A stretch of 64,000 bases of DNA from Nitrosomonas sp. (GTDB taxonomy: Bacteria; Pseudomonadota; Gammaproteobacteria; Burkholderiales; Nitrosomonadaceae). The notes under the pieces are model-generated. The model searched no databases and was not told the DNA's origin. It saw only the letters and a program-made list of their open reading frames with translations. This document shows positions 48,175-58,709 of this stretch, piece by piece. Each line of letters starts with the position of its first letter. Within the stretch, counting starts at the first letter, position 1. The stretch spans positions 1 to 64,000 of the forward strand of contig JAMXAG010000004.1 in the NCBI GenBank assembly GCA_024281675.1. The letters run 5' to 3'. Both the position numbers and the translations under genes were made by a program.

Positions 48175-49878
48175 TTACGAAGATCGCCGCATAGCTCCTC
48201 CGTCTTGACTTTCGTTGTTACCTTTGCTGATGGGATCAAACAACTGGGGCGGTATGGGTGATTTGAGCAAACGATACAAATTCATGAGGTTTTTTCTGAA
48301 TAATTGATCAAAGCTGGCAACTGAATGAGCCGGATTATAATCACCAAACCACCAAAACCAATCGGAGCTTTCGCACGATGACAATTGACGGATAGCTGAT
48401 TTTTTTTCTTCCTCCGTCAATACATTGTTTTCCATGACTTGATCGAAACAGCGTTTGGCCGCGCATAACAAATCCCAAGCACTATTTTTTTCATAATCGC
48501 CGATCCAGGTAGAGAAGGTTCCGTATACCCAACTTCCGGCAGTCAATTTACTTAAGGTTGTCGCCCGTTCGGTATTCTGGCTATCCGCAATATAATCACG
48601 ATAGGTAGTGGTGCGAATAAACGGATGTTGTGCCAATATTCGATAAACATCTTGCAGAAAGTAATATCCATTATAAGGATAGGATTCCCAAGCATTTTCA
48701 CCGTCAAGTATAATACTGACAACAGGATCTCGATCATCAAGGTCATTGTGATAGATATGTTCTAATTCTTGTACAAAGTTTTTTGCGGCATCCGGTGCAA
48801 ACCATTTGGAATACTCAAAACCGATTAAGTCAGATAGCCGATCATCACGAAAAAAACAAACCATAGATGATGCCTGACCGGCAATCCGATAAGGCTGGTA
48901 CAAATAATTATTTTTACCTGGTAGCGGTGTATCTGGAAAAGAAGCTCTAAAGCTATTGATCAGGACGTTTTCACCACTAGCACTCCATTGGCAATCTTGT
49001 TGTGCCATCATTTCAAGCAAAGCTGTCGACATCGCCCCCTCAGCAGGCCAGATACCGCAAGGCTTATGATTAAAATAGCGTGTATGGCTTTGCAATGCGG
49101 AAGTCAAATGAAAATCCACGCGATCATGTCCACCTGGATAACCCAAACAATCTGGCATCAAGATATCTGCTTGACTATCTTTCGCCGATGAAAAATCGAT
49201 CATCAGCGGCGCCAAAGGATGATAATGCAATGTTGTCGATAGTTCGATTTGTCCGGATTCTACCAACTTACGATAGCGTGGAATCAAATCGCGAATCAGC
49301 TCGCCAATCAAATCGAATAACTGCAAACGATCTTGGTAGCTGAATTCTTTGTTTTGTTCCAATAATTTCTGAACAAAAACGTTATGGCGGCGTATGCCCT
49401 CGCCCATCCACACGATATGATACCAAACAAGGAGATCAGCAAAGTATTGCCCAGATATATAACCCAGTTCACTGTCATTGTACTTGCTAAAAACTTGGCT
49501 GAGCTCATACAAGCGTTTATAGCTTGGATATGGTTTTAGCATATTTTCATGATTGCTCAGAAAACAGCTATCAAGTAGATAAATACGTTCTTGTATGGAA
49601 ATATCTTCAAGCCGAGGGTTCGACAATTGTTTTAACAATGGATTGCGCATCTCACCCGTGGAAAATTGCTGCGCAAAATCTTCTAACTGATCCAGCAAAA
49701 TCGGTACGAAATTAACCACAGCTTTTACCTGAGGATGTGTCTCAAGATGGTATGCCATATCCGTGTAATCTTTGATAGCATGCAAATAAACCCACGGCAA
49801 TACAAATTCCTGTGTCGCATAGTCGCGATAATCCGGTTGATGCATATGCCATAAGAAAACGAGATTCAGTTTTTTCAT
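48175..49878 (-). CDS. GH57 alpha-amylase-like glycoside hydrolase
   Basis: The 567-residue protein has GH57 motif 1, W-H-M-H-Q-P-D-Y-R-D, at the N-terminus, motif 3 as G-I-W-P-A-E-G-A-M-S with the presumed nucleophile Glu, and motif 4 as I-I-L-D-G-E-N-A-W-E with the acid Asp. It lacks a signal peptide, so it works in the cytoplasm on glycogen or maltodextrin. It is 42 bases downstream of glgC and 86 upstream of the second GH57 gene. Amylase, pullulanase or branching activity cannot be told apart from sequence alone. Confidence 0.85.
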   Translation of the reverse strand: MKKLNLVFLWHMHQPDYRDYATQEFVLPWVYLHAIKDYTDMAYHLETHPQVKAVVNFVPILLDQLEDFAQQFSTGEMRNPLLKQLSNPRLEDISIQERIYLLDSCFLSNHENMLKPYPSYKRLYELSQVFSKYNDSELGYISGQYFADLLVWYHIVWMGEGIRRHNVFVQKLLEQNKEFSYQDRLQLFDLIGELIRDLIPRYRKLVESGQIELSTTLHYHPLAPLMIDFSSAKDSQADILMPDCLGYPGGHDRVDFHLTSALQSHTRYFNHKPCGIWPAEGAMSTALLEMMAQQDCQWSASGENVLINSFRASFPDTPLPGKNNYLYQPYRIAGQASSMVCFFRDDRLSDLIGFEYSKWFAPDAAKNFVQELEHIYHNDLDDRDPVVSIILDGENAWESYPYNGYYFLQDVYRILAQHPFIRTTTYRDYIADSQNTERATTLSKLTAGSWVYGTFSTWIGDYEKNSAWDLLCAAKRCFDQVMENNVLTEEEKKSAIRQLSSCESSDWFWWFGDYNPAHSVASFDQLFRKNLMNLYRLLKSPIPPQLFDPISKGNNESQDGGAMRRSS

Positions 49879-49920
49879 TTGACAGATAAGTAATTATTAT
49901 TCAACGATAGATCAGAAACA

Positions 49921-51231
49921 TTAGAGTTTTTGCGAGTACTCATATAAGTTTTGCCCTAACATTTCTGATGTAATTAACGTGACGCCTCTTTCAGTAACAC
50001 GAAATCGCTGCTGGTCTTCTTTGAGATCATAGCCAGCAACCAATCCCTCAGGAATGATACAACGTTTCTCGACCACTACCCTGCGTAGGCGCGCATTTCG
50101 GTGAATCACTACATCGGGCAATATGACAGAATCCTCAATGATACTGTAACTGTTCACTTTAACATTTGAAAACAATAGCGACCGGCGCACCGTCGCACCA
50201 CTGATGATGCAACCACCTGATACGGAGGAATCCAATGCTTGTCCACGTCGATCATTATCATCAAACACAAATTTCGCTGGCGGCAATTGTTCCTGATGTG
50301 TCCAGATAGGCCAGTCGACATCGTATAAATTTAACTGTGGCGTCACCGAAGTCAAATCCAAGTTAGCTTCCCAATATGCATCAATAGTTCCAACATCACG
50401 CCAATAAGGAATACCTGAGGACATGTTGACGCAACTGTTGTAAAAACGGTGCGCGAAAACGCGATAGCGTGGAACCATATAAGGAATCAAGTCCTTACCA
50501 AAATCATGCGAAGACTCATCGACATGATGATCTCGAATCAGCTGCTGATACAAAAACTCAGCATTAAAAATATAGATTCCCATACTGACCAATGCCTTGT
50601 CCGGATGCCCAGGAATCGGCATAGGATTATCCGGTTTCTCAGCAAAACTGGTAATTTGCCACTGATTATCCACACCCATGACACCAAAAGCACTGGCTTC
50701 TTGCACCGGCACCTCGAGACAAGCCACAGTCATATCGGCTGATTGTTCGATATGTTCCGCTAATAATTTGCTGTAATCCATTTTGTATACATGATCACCA
50801 CCCAGAATCAAAACGTATCTTGCATTATGCCTTCTCAAAGTGTCCATATTTTGAAATACTGCGTCAGCAGTGCCCTGATACCAGGTTTCTTCGGCCGTTT
50901 GCTGTTGCGCGGGTAGTAATTCGACAAATTCTTTAAACCGCCCATCGAGAAAACTCCAACCGTGCTGAATGTGTCGAATCAAGCTTTGTGCTTTGTATTG
51001 CGTCACCACACCAATACGCCGAATACCTGAATTGACACAATTCGACAATGGAAAATCAATAATGCGGAACTTTCCGCCAAAAGGAACAGCCGGTTTTGAA
51101 CGCCAATCGGTCAGCTGATGCAAGCGACTGCCACGCCCACCCGCCAAAACCAGGGCAAGCGTATCATTATGCGCAGCATGTCTATAGTTGCGACCATCGG
51201 AAGAGCTACTAGTACAAGACTGATTAATCAT
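49921..51231 (-). CDS. glgC: Glucose-1-phosphate adenylyltransferase
   Basis: The ATG at 51231 gives 436 residues; AGGA lies eight bases upstream. A TTG at 51264 would add 11. The nucleotide loop [13 protein letters not shown] is near 28-40, followed by [15 protein letters not shown], and the C-terminal beta-helix is present. It makes ADP-glucose, the committed step of glycogen synthesis, usually activated by fructose-1,6-bisphosphate. First gene of the minus-strand glycogen run. Confidence 0.96.
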   Translation of the reverse strand: MINQSCTSSSSDGRNYRHAAHNDTLALVLAGGRGSRLHQLTDWRSKPAVPFGGKFRIIDFPLSNCVNSGIRRIGVVTQYKAQSLIRHIQHGWSFLDGRFKEFVELLPAQQQTAEETWYQGTADAVFQNMDTLRRHNARYVLILGGDHVYKMDYSKLLAEHIEQSADMTVACLEVPVQEASAFGVMGVDNQWQITSFAEKPDNPMPIPGHPDKALVSMGIYIFNAEFLYQQLIRDHHVDESSHDFGKDLIPYMVPRYRVFAHRFYNSCVNMSSGIPYWRDVGTIDAYWEANLDLTSVTPQLNLYDVDWPIWTHQEQLPPAKFVFDDNDRRGQALDSSVSGGCIISGATVRRSLLFSNVKVNSYSIIEDSVILPDVVIHRNARLRRVVVEKRCIIPEGLVAGYDLKEDQQRFRVTERGVTLITSEMLGQNLYEYSQKL

Positions 51232-51487
51232 ATACAGCGTCCTATCATATTTTATGGCTATCAAGCCCTATCGTTAAATAATAAGCTCATCTATCTACTC
51301 TTGTATGGTATCGCATTATGGTAACTTCTAATATCGGTAACTGGATTTTGATGATGATTTTTCAGTTTATATCGAACTAGAACATACGATGACAAACTTG
51401 TTTGATCACTTCGATGAAATTCTGCAGAAATTGCAGGTAAAGAAAAGTACGATTTTTATGCTGATCTAATATTAGCCACAACCCAAC

Positions 51488-52204
51488 TTAGGGCTGGATT
51501 TCAACGATTGCATTTACACGAGCAATTCCACTGAGAATGCGTCCCGATTTGTTACGTACCTGAACGACTTGATTTTCTGCTGCATCGCTTAGCGCATTTC
51601 CTTCTGAACTGATACTAAATCCTCGCCCCGTAACAACCAGACTGACTTTCTGTCCCCTTTGTATTACGTAAGGCGCGCGCAGCATATGCTGCCGGACAGG
51701 TTGACCAACAGTAAGATTAGTAGTAGCAACTTTGCCGATAATTTGGGAGGGGCTAGTAAATATGCCATCTGGCATTTGAGTTAGATTTACAATTTGCAAA
51801 GTTACATCTTCGTAAGTTAAGGCGTGACCTGTTGAGACAGGGCGAGCGACATGTAATACATCAGACATTACATTAATTTCTGCTTGAACGTAAATGGTCC
51901 AATTCGCATCGTTATGATTGCAGCGAACGCCAACAGATGTTTTTCCCCACAACCGGCTTCCAGGTGGAATAAAAGGTTGCAACTCTGAACACTTCGGTAA
52001 AATAAGGTATTTATCGATTTTATCGACATTCACCGTAACCTGCCCAGATAATGTTGCTGTATTACGATAAACGAAATCTTCAATTGCACTCCGAATTAGT
52101 AATAAATCTTGATGCTGCTCCATAGCGCTATGGTTTGATGCAAACACAGCATCGTGCATAAGTATCAATATTAATGGAAGTAGGCTTTTTGCTTTGAAGT
52201 TCAT
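51488..52204 (-). CDS. flgA: Flagellar P-ring assembly chaperone FlgA
   Basis: The ATG at 52204 gives a 238-residue protein with a signal peptide (M-N-F-K-A-K-S-L-L-P-L-I-L-I-L, cleavage after A-V-F-A). Upstream in-frame ATGs would extend it without adding a better signal. The SAF-domain pattern T-Y-E-D-V-T-L and T-N-L-T-V-G-Q-P-V-R-Q-H-M-L-R-A is characteristic. It chaperones FlgI in the periplasm. It is divergent from flgB with a shared promoter region. Confidence 0.9.
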   Translation of the reverse strand: MNFKAKSLLPLILILMHDAVFASNHSAMEQHQDLLLIRSAIEDFVYRNTATLSGQVTVNVDKIDKYLILPKCSELQPFIPPGSRLWGKTSVGVRCNHNDANWTIYVQAEINVMSDVLHVARPVSTGHALTYEDVTLQIVNLTQMPDGIFTSPSQIIGKVATTNLTVGQPVRQHMLRAPYVIQRGQKVSLVVTGRGFSISSEGNALSDAAENQVVQVRNKSGRILSGIARVNAIVEIQP

Positions 52205-52361
52205 CGTGATTTGGTTCATCATTAAATTCTGCCGTAGGCGGCAAATATTGCCGTTATGAGAACCCATCATAAATTATTAATCAATAAGTTATCTATCAAG
52301 ATAACCTTCTTTACCTGCTTTTATCATCGATTGAGCTACAACTAAAAGCTTTTATCATATC

Positions 52362-52377
52362 TGGCACACTAAATGCT
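52362..52377 (+). promoter_or_regulatory. Candidate sigma-54 promoter for flgB
   Basis: TGGCACACTAAATGCT fits the -24/-12 consensus (TGGCAC-n5-TTGCW) with GG and GC at the required distance; the first T of TTGC is A here. It lies 40 bases before the flgB ATG and reads toward it. This would place flg genes under RpoN, as in many polar flagellates. Confidence 0.6.
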
Positions 52378-52416
52378 AGTAAGAAGAACGAGAAAATATT
52401 TTATTTGAGCTTAAAA

Positions 52417-52827
52417 ATGATTAATAAACTTGATAAAGAACTCAATTTTTACCACCAAGCTTTGGGATTACGGGTTGCAAGGCAAGAATTGCTCTCAAGT
52501 AATGTAGCGAATGCAGACACTCCCAATTTTAAAGCAAAAGATATTGATTTTGCGAGCGTACTCAATCAAAAAATTGGATTAACTACTGCTTTTGGCAAGG
52601 TTGATTTAAGTACAACGTCTCCATTACACATTAGTTCTACTGCAGCAAACACTCTTGCAGATAATATACTCTATAGAACCCCCTTACAACCGAGTGCAGA
52701 TGGCAACACTGTCGATATGGACATGGAGCGTACCCGATTCGCTGATAATGCAATCAAATATGACGCTAGCATATCATTTATTAATAACGAATTTAGAAAC
52801 ATCACGCTAGCCATGCAGGAGAGATAG
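52417..52827 (+). CDS. flgB: Flagellar basal body rod protein FlgB
   Basis: Starts M-I-N-K-L-D-K-E-L at the ATG at 52417 (136 residues); a TTG at 52405 is possible. The rod-protein signature LLSSNVANADTPNFKAKDIDF near residue 30 and the C-terminal I-K-Y-D-A-S-I-S-F-I helix define it as FlgB, the proximal rod. First of the flgBCDEFGHIJKL operon; three bases before flgC. Confidence 0.95.
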   Translation: MINKLDKELNFYHQALGLRVARQELLSSNVANADTPNFKAKDIDFASVLNQKIGLTTAFGKVDLSTTSPLHISSTAANTLADNILYRTPLQPSADGNTVDMDMERTRFADNAIKYDASISFINNEFRNITLAMQER

Positions 52828-52830
52828 AAA

Positions 52831-53235
52831 ATGTCTTTATTCAATGTATTTGGTATTGCAAGCTCATCGATGTCGGCTCAGTCGCAACGCTTAAATGTAG
52901 TAGCCAGCAATCTTTCAAATGCCGATAGCGTTACCAGCTCAACAGGCGAACCTTATCGTGGCCGTCAAGTAGTTTTTAGTACATTGCAAGCTAATTTAAA
53001 TGGCGCAAGCGGCGTTAAGGTTGCCGGCGTTGTTCATGACGCATCTCCGATGAGGCAAATCTTTGAACCTAAGCATCCTATGGCTAATAAAGACGGCTAT
53101 GTGACGATGCCTAATGTAAATGTGGTTGATGAAATGGTTAATATGATGTCGGCATCACGTTCATACCAAAATAGCATCGATATGATGAATACCACGAAAT
53201 CGTTATTGCAAAAAACGCTCACCATCGGTCAATAA
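52831..53235 (+). CDS. flgC: Flagellar basal body rod protein FlgC
   Basis: This 134-residue rod protein begins M-S-L-F-N-V-F-G-I-A-S-S-S-M and contains the NVVASNLSNADSVTSSTGEP rod signature. The C-terminus N-V-V-D-E-M-V-N-M-M-S-A-S-R-S-Y-Q-N is the conserved coiled coil of axial proteins. Forms the proximal rod with FlgB, FlgF and FlgG. AGGAGAGA lies after it for flgD. Confidence 0.96.
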   Translation: MSLFNVFGIASSSMSAQSQRLNVVASNLSNADSVTSSTGEPYRGRQVVFSTLQANLNGASGVKVAGVVHDASPMRQIFEPKHPMANKDGYVTMPNVNVVDEMVNMMSASRSYQNSIDMMNTTKSLLQKTLTIGQ

Positions 53236-53248
53236 AGGAGAGAAAAAA

Positions 53249-53914
53249 ATGAACTCGGCACAACAAATTAGCACGCAAACGGTTTCTTCTTCTAATGCTA
53301 CGACCAATGTTACGAAAAAGAACGCTGAAAATCCTCAAGATCGTTTCTTGAGGCTGCTCGTTACGCAAATGAAAAATCAAGACCCACTAAAACCACTAGA
53401 TAATGCTGAAGTCACTAGCCAACTAGCACAAATCAGTACAGTCTCTGGAATCGACAAACTAAATAACACACTTCAGCTTCTCAATTCGGATGTTGCGGAA
53501 AGCTTATCAATGGAAGCTACTAGAATGATTGGACATAACGTTCTCGTACCAGGATCAATGCTAACACTTGAACAAGGTGCTGCAGTTGCAGGAGTCGAAT
53601 TGGAGCAATCTGCTGATCAACTTAAAGTCACAATTCTTGATAACTCTGGACTACCTGTTCGTCACATAGATCTAAAAAACATGCCAGCCGGAGTTAATGC
53701 TATTCCCTGGGATGGAAAAACTGATAGCGGAGCTGTCGCTGCCGATGGCGAGTATACATTTGCCGTAACGGCCAATCAGGGTAGCAATAATGTTAAGGCC
53801 AATACATTATCACTGGGGCTGGTAAATAGCGTAACCCCCAATGAAAAAAATGCACTTCTTGATATAGGCAAGCTAGGGCTTGTCAATTTATCTGATATTA
53901 AACAAGTGTTTTAA
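53249..53914 (+). CDS. flgD: Flagellar hook assembly scaffold FlgD
   Basis: A 221-residue hook-capping protein. The N-terminal FLRLLVTQMKNQDPLKPLDN segment and A-Q-I-S-T-V-S-G-I-D-K-L-N are typical, followed by the FLG/Tudor-like domain (V-L-V-P-G-S to the end). It caps the growing hook and directs FlgE polymerisation. AAAGGAG precedes its ATG. Confidence 0.95.
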   Translation: MNSAQQISTQTVSSSNATTNVTKKNAENPQDRFLRLLVTQMKNQDPLKPLDNAEVTSQLAQISTVSGIDKLNNTLQLLNSDVAESLSMEATRMIGHNVLVPGSMLTLEQGAAVAGVELEQSADQLKVTILDNSGLPVRHIDLKNMPAGVNAIPWDGKTDSGAVAADGEYTFAVTANQGSNNVKANTLSLGLVNSVTPNEKNALLDIGKLGLVNLSDIKQVF

Positions 53915-53927
53915 TTAGGAGAATGTT

Positions 53928-55193
53928 ATGAGCTTTCAACATGGATTAAGCGGATTGAGTGTAGCTTCCACCAATCTGGATGTGGTTGGTAATAATGTCG
54001 CAAATGCGAATACCATTGGATACAAACAATCACAAGCACAGTTTACAGATATTTACGCCAACTCATTGGCTGGAGCCGGCCACTCTCAAGTTGGTATTGG
54101 CTCAAAGGTAGCTGCAATAGCTCAAGCTTTTAATCAAGGTGATATTTCACCGACTAGTAACCCATTAGATATTGCGATTAATGGGCAAGGTTTTTTCCGC
54201 ATGAGTGATCAGGGTGTAATCAGTTATAGTAGGAATGGTCAATTTCAAATTGACAAGAATGGCTTCATAGTTGATTCGAAAGGAACCAATCTAACGGGAT
54301 ATGCCACAGATACCAATCAAAACATTGTTTCCAATCAACCTACAAACCTCAAGATAACCACTTCTGATCTTCCCCCTAAAGTCACCTCAACGTTTGACTG
54401 GGGCTTTAATCTGGATTCACGCAAAAGTGGCCCCAGCATCACGACTTTTAATGCGAATGACGCAAAAAGTTATACCAATACATCATCAGGAACTGTCATT
54501 GATAGCTTAGGCAATCCTCATACTTTAGCGATTTTTTTTCAGAAGTCATCAAGCACCTCCAATGCATGGGAAGCCTATGCAACAATAGATGGAAAGGTTG
54601 ATGCAGCCGGCCTACCCGTTGGCGTTACTTTAGATAATGTGGGCTCAAAACCTATGACCTTTAACGAAAAAGGTATTCTGACAGCACCTACCGGTTCGAT
54701 TAATGTATCCGTTGATCTTAATGCAATTAATCCAACACTCGGTGCAGAATCCCCCTTTAACTTTACATTAGATTTAACTAAAACCACTCAATTTGGTTCA
54801 GACTTTGGCATCAATTCAATTACGCAAAACGGCTACACTTCTGGTCGACTGTCTAGCTTCCAAGCTTCAGCAGATGGAATTATTCAAGGTATTTATACGA
54901 ATGGTCAAACAAGAACACTTGGTCAGGTCGTTCTAGCTAGCTTTGTTAATCCTCATGGATTAAATCCGGTTGGTGATGGTCGTTGGCTAGAAACACCAGA
55001 ATCAGGGCAACCTCTAGTGGGAATTCCCAAAACCGGTACTTTAGGAGTACTACAACCATCAGCCGTCGAAGACGCAAACGTTGATTTAACAGCGGAGTTA
55101 GTAAAAATGATTACAGCACAGCGTATGTACCAAGCTAATGCCAAAACAATAGAAACCCAAGATGCCATTTTACAAACTTTGGTTAATCTTTGA
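53928..55193 (+). CDS. flgE: Flagellar hook protein FlgE
   Basis: The 421-residue hook subunit starts M-S-F-Q-H-G-L-S-G-L and has the N-terminal V-V-G-N-N-V-A-N-A-N-T-I-G-Y-K-Q-S axial motif. The central domains carry the G-Q-G-F-F-R-M and T-N-L-T-G-Y segments, and the C-terminal V-D-L-T-A-E-L-V-K-M-I-T-A-Q-R-M-Y-Q-A-N-A-K-T-I coil. Length is like the E. coli protein (402). Confidence 0.96.
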   Translation: MSFQHGLSGLSVASTNLDVVGNNVANANTIGYKQSQAQFTDIYANSLAGAGHSQVGIGSKVAAIAQAFNQGDISPTSNPLDIAINGQGFFRMSDQGVISYSRNGQFQIDKNGFIVDSKGTNLTGYATDTNQNIVSNQPTNLKITTSDLPPKVTSTFDWGFNLDSRKSGPSITTFNANDAKSYTNTSSGTVIDSLGNPHTLAIFFQKSSSTSNAWEAYATIDGKVDAAGLPVGVTLDNVGSKPMTFNEKGILTAPTGSINVSVDLNAINPTLGAESPFNFTLDLTKTTQFGSDFGINSITQNGYTSGRLSSFQASADGIIQGIYTNGQTRTLGQVVLASFVNPHGLNPVGDGRWLETPESGQPLVGIPKTGTLGVLQPSAVEDANVDLTAELVKMITAQRMYQANAKTIETQDAILQTLVNL

Positions 55194-55224
55194 GTCAATT
55201 TTCGTAAATTTTTGGTGAGATTAT

Positions 55225-55971
55225 ATGGACAGACTTATCTATACCTCAATGGCTGGTGCAAATCACACATTGCACCAGCAAGCTACAGTTGCACATAATC
55301 TTGCGAATGTATCAACAAATGGTTATCGCGCTGAGAAAAATGCTTTTCGTGCAGTCCCTGTATTTGGAGATGGCTCGCCTACGCGGGCTTTTGTTGTGGA
55401 TTCGACTACATCCGCAGACTTTACACCCGGTCCAATTCAAACTACTGGGCGCGACCTCGATGTTGCAATTCGTGGCTCTGGCTGGATCACCGTTCAACTA
55501 GATAATGGCGAGGAAGCCTATACGCGAAGCGGTAACTTACAAGTAAGTCCTAATGGAATATTACTCACACAAAATGGATTCAAAATAAAAAACAGTGAAG
55601 GCGGCACCATTTCTGTTCCACCTGATACACGCATCACCATTGGAGTGGATGGAACAGTATCATCAGTACCCATTTTCCCTCAACCCAATACTGTCGCACC
55701 CGTGGCTCGAATTAAATTGGTTGATCCTCCAGAGGATCAATTGGTGAAAGGCGTAGATGGCTTGTTCCGACTCAGAAACGGTGACATTGCACCTGTAGAT
55801 GCAAGGGTTAGGCTTGCAGATGGCGCATTAGAAGATGGTAACGTAAATGTTGTACATGAAATGGTCAGCATGATAGCACTCGCAAGGCAATTTGATATGC
55901 AAATGAAAATGCTTGAAAGTGCTCAGAATAATGCTCGACAGGCCAGTGAAATAATGGTTCTAAGAGCTTAA
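55225..55971 (+). CDS. flgF: Flagellar basal body rod protein FlgF
   Basis: A 248-residue distal rod protein: [32 protein letters not shown] near the start, and V-V-H-E-M-V-S-M-I-A-L-A-R-Q-F-D at the C-terminus. Identified as FlgF by position between flgE and flgG and by the D-R-L-I-Y start. It forms the junction between proximal and distal rod. Confidence 0.95.
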   Translation: MDRLIYTSMAGANHTLHQQATVAHNLANVSTNGYRAEKNAFRAVPVFGDGSPTRAFVVDSTTSADFTPGPIQTTGRDLDVAIRGSGWITVQLDNGEEAYTRSGNLQVSPNGILLTQNGFKIKNSEGGTISVPPDTRITIGVDGTVSSVPIFPQPNTVAPVARIKLVDPPEDQLVKGVDGLFRLRNGDIAPVDARVRLADGALEDGNVNVVHEMVSMIALARQFDMQMKMLESAQNNARQASEIMVLRA

Positions 55972-55998
55972 TTTGCATAAAATAAAAGGTCAATAATC

Positions 55999-56781
55999 AT
56001 GATACGTTCGTTATGGATTTCTAAGACAGGTTTGAACGCACAACAAACTAAAATGGATGTCATTGCCAATAACTTGGCAAACGTCAGTACCAACGGCTTT
56101 AAACGCTCCCGCGCTATTTTTGAAGATTTGATGTATCAAACAATACGACAACCCGGTGCACAATCATCACAACAAACGCAATTACCAACAGGTTTGCAAC
56201 TAGGTACCGGTGTTAAACCAGTCGCCACAGAAAGTGTATTTATTCAGGGGGCACCTCAACCCACAGATAATTCACGTGATATTTTTATCAATGGTGCTGG
56301 TTTTTTTCAAATTTTGCTTCCTGACGGGACAACCGCATACACTCGCGATGGCGCCTTTCAATCGGATATTAACGGACAAGTTGTAACATCGAGCGGCTAT
56401 CCCGTTCAACCCGTCATTACTGTGCCACCCAACGCGATTGATATAACAGTAGCTCGAGATGGCACGGTTTCTGCAACAATGCCTGGTACCGTCTCACCTA
56501 TTCAAGTTGGAAATATACAACTTGCGAGTTTTATCAATCCCGCGGGATTACAAAAAATAGGTGAGAATCTCTATTTAGAAACCGCTTCCAGCGGAACACC
56601 GAATCAAAACTCTCCCGGCACCAACGGCCTAGGGACAGTGATGCAGCGTTATGTTGAAGCGTCTAATGTCAATGTAGTAGAAGAACTCGTTAATATGATT
56701 CAAACACAACGTGCATATGAAATGAACTCAAAATCCATTGAGACTTCGGATCAAATGTTGCAGAGGTTGGCTCAACTATAA
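55999..56781 (+). CDS. flgG: Flagellar basal body rod protein FlgG
   Basis: This 260-residue distal rod protein starts [15 protein letters not shown] and shows the [20 protein letters not shown] motif. The C-terminal [22 protein letters not shown] block is complete. FlgG length (260) and motifs are exactly as in other Proteobacteria. Confidence 0.97.
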   Translation: MIRSLWISKTGLNAQQTKMDVIANNLANVSTNGFKRSRAIFEDLMYQTIRQPGAQSSQQTQLPTGLQLGTGVKPVATESVFIQGAPQPTDNSRDIFINGAGFFQILLPDGTTAYTRDGAFQSDINGQVVTSSGYPVQPVITVPPNAIDITVARDGTVSATMPGTVSPIQVGNIQLASFINPAGLQKIGENLYLETASSGTPNQNSPGTNGLGTVMQRYVEASNVNVVEELVNMIQTQRAYEMNSKSIETSDQMLQRLAQL

Positions 56782-56807
56782 CGTGGTGATTGAGTAAGGC
56801 TAATACT

Positions 56808-57530
56808 ATGTTAACTATAATCAAAGAAAGCAAGAATCAATGTAACTGGATTTACACATTTCTAATTGCTTACTTTATGACAGGTTGCAATACACTAATG
56901 ACTCCATCCACAGTGACACATCAGCCCTACACATTAAGACCACCGCAACAGAGTGCCGTAGCAGCGCAACCCAATGGTGCCATCGCTCAGTCCATAAATA
57001 GCACAGTAAATGGTGTCCGCTACACACCTCTTTTTGAAGACCGCCGAGCACGAGTAGTTGGAGATACTATTATTGTTAATCTTAGAGAAAGAACCAATGC
57101 AAGCAAAAGTTCTGAAAGCAATGTCGATCGGTCTGGAAGCATTGATTTCTCGGTACCCAATTTATTAGGCGTTCCTCTTACTCTCTTGTCAAAGAATGCC
57201 TCTATCAAAGCCAACAGCAGTAATAAATTTGATGGCGGTGGCGGTAGCTCAAGTAAAAATGATTTTAATGGCACGATTACGGTGACAGTAATTGAAGCAT
57301 TACCTAACGGAAATCTGGTCGTCAGTGGTGAGAAACAAATAGGGATTAACCAAGGTCAAGAATTTATAAGACTCTCGGGTGTTTTAAATCCAACACATAT
57401 CATAGGCAACACAATTTCTTCTACACAAATTGCTGATGCGCGGATCGAATATAGAGGTAATGGATACGTTGATGAAGCACAAACGATGGGATGGTTATCT
57501 CGATTCTTCTTATCCATTTCTCCTTTCTAA
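56808..57530 (+). CDS. flgH: Flagellar L-ring lipoprotein FlgH
   Basis: The ATG at 56808 is used (AAGG upstream; a TTG at 56790 adds six residues). The protein has a hydrophobic leader with the lipobox M-T-G-C at about Cys27. The FlgH core is [17 protein letters not shown] and [17 protein letters not shown], ending with the usual G-W-L-S-R-F-F-L. It forms the outer-membrane bushing around the rod. Continues directly into flgI. Confidence 0.94.
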   Translation: MLTIIKESKNQCNWIYTFLIAYFMTGCNTLMTPSTVTHQPYTLRPPQQSAVAAQPNGAIAQSINSTVNGVRYTPLFEDRRARVVGDTIIVNLRERTNASKSSESNVDRSGSIDFSVPNLLGVPLTLLSKNASIKANSSNKFDGGGGSSSKNDFNGTITVTVIEALPNGNLVVSGEKQIGINQGQEFIRLSGVLNPTHIIGNTISSTQIADARIEYRGNGYVDEAQTMGWLSRFFLSISPF

Positions 57531-57573
57531 ATATAGCCTTATTCACACTAAATCCATTATCACTAGCAATGTT

Positions 57574-58683
57574 ATGAAAATACAACGAACTTTTATTCTA
57601 TTGATACTTGCCTTTAGTTTCCTTTCGCCTGGATTATGCATGGCTGACCGCATAAAAGATTTGGCTTCAATTCAAGGAGTACGTAGCAATCAATTAATAG
57701 GTTATGGACTTGTAGTTGGGCTTGATGGCAGTGGTGATATGACAACGCAAACACCATTTACGGTGCAAAGTGTGATTACTATGTTAGGTCAGTTAGGTGT
57801 AAATTTGCCACCTGGTACCAATTTGCAATTACGTAACGTTGCAGCAGTCATGGTAACCGCGACATTACCTGCATTTACAAAACCCGGACAACAAATAGAT
57901 GTCACAGTATCTTCTATGGGCAATGCAAAAAGCTTGCGTGGAGGTACACTACTGATGACTCCACTCAAAGGTATCGATAACCAGGTTTATGCATTCGCCC
58001 AAGGAAATGTATTAGTAGGCGGTATCGGCGCAGCAGCTGGTGGCAGTAGTGTGCAAGTTAATCATTTAAGTGTTGGCCGTGTAACAGGTGGCGCTTTAGT
58101 AGAACGCGAAATACCAACGACTGTCGGACAAGGTGATTACATTAATTTGGAGCTAAACTCGACAGATTTCACAACCGTTCATCGCATCGTTGATGCGATC
58201 AATCAGCTACATCCTTCCACTGCAACACCAATAGATGGTCGAATGGTGCAAGTTAAAGCACCCACTAACAATAGCCAACGCATTGCTTTTATTGCACAAA
58301 TTGAAAGCCTAGATATCAATCCTGCAAAACCCACGGCTAAAGTTATTGTTAATTCTCGAACAGGCTCTGTAGTAATGAATCAGAGTGTAACTCTCGAATC
58401 CAGTGCCATTGCACATGGTAATTTGTCAATCATCATAAATACAGAGCCCGTTATTAGCCAACCAGGACCCTTTGCTCAGCGTGGAGAAACGGTCGTTACA
58501 CAACGCTCACAGGTTGAAATACGTACGGACGAAGGAAATTTGATGCTACTACCTAACGGCGCTAATCTAGGCGAGGTAGTAAAAGCCTTGACAGCCATTG
58601 GTGCAACCACACAAGACCTGCTTTCTATATTACAAGCATTAAAGGCCGCCGGTTCTTTGCGTGCAGATTTGGAAATAATCTAA
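57574..58683 (+). CDS. flgI: Flagellar P-ring protein FlgI
   Basis: The ATG at 57574 gives 369 residues with a signal peptide ([14 protein letters not shown]) cleaved near C-M-A. The mature start [17 protein letters not shown] is exactly the FlgI pattern, followed by [13 protein letters not shown]. FlgA, divergent at the operon head, is its chaperone. An upstream reading start at 57430 would overlap flgH and is not credible. Confidence 0.96.
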   Translation: MKIQRTFILLILAFSFLSPGLCMADRIKDLASIQGVRSNQLIGYGLVVGLDGSGDMTTQTPFTVQSVITMLGQLGVNLPPGTNLQLRNVAAVMVTATLPAFTKPGQQIDVTVSSMGNAKSLRGGTLLMTPLKGIDNQVYAFAQGNVLVGGIGAAAGGSSVQVNHLSVGRVTGGALVEREIPTTVGQGDYINLELNSTDFTTVHRIVDAINQLHPSTATPIDGRMVQVKAPTNNSQRIAFIAQIESLDINPAKPTAKVIVNSRTGSVVMNQSVTLESSAIAHGNLSIIINTEPVISQPGPFAQRGETVVTQRSQVEIRTDEGNLMLLPNGANLGEVVKALTAIGATTQDLLSILQALKAAGSLRADLEII

Positions 58684-58709
58684 TCTCATTTCTATAAGGA
58701 CAAACAACT

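Noticed and set aside
51390-51472. Tiny ORF starting M-T-N-L-F-D-H-F-D-E-I upstream of flgA, considered as a FlgM/FlgN remnant
   Set aside because: Only 26 codons, no ribosome site and no recognisable FlgM or FlgN motif.
57430-57573. N-terminal extension of flgI overlapping flgH
   Set aside because: Would bury the signal peptide inside the protein; the ATG at 57574 restores the standard FlgI start.
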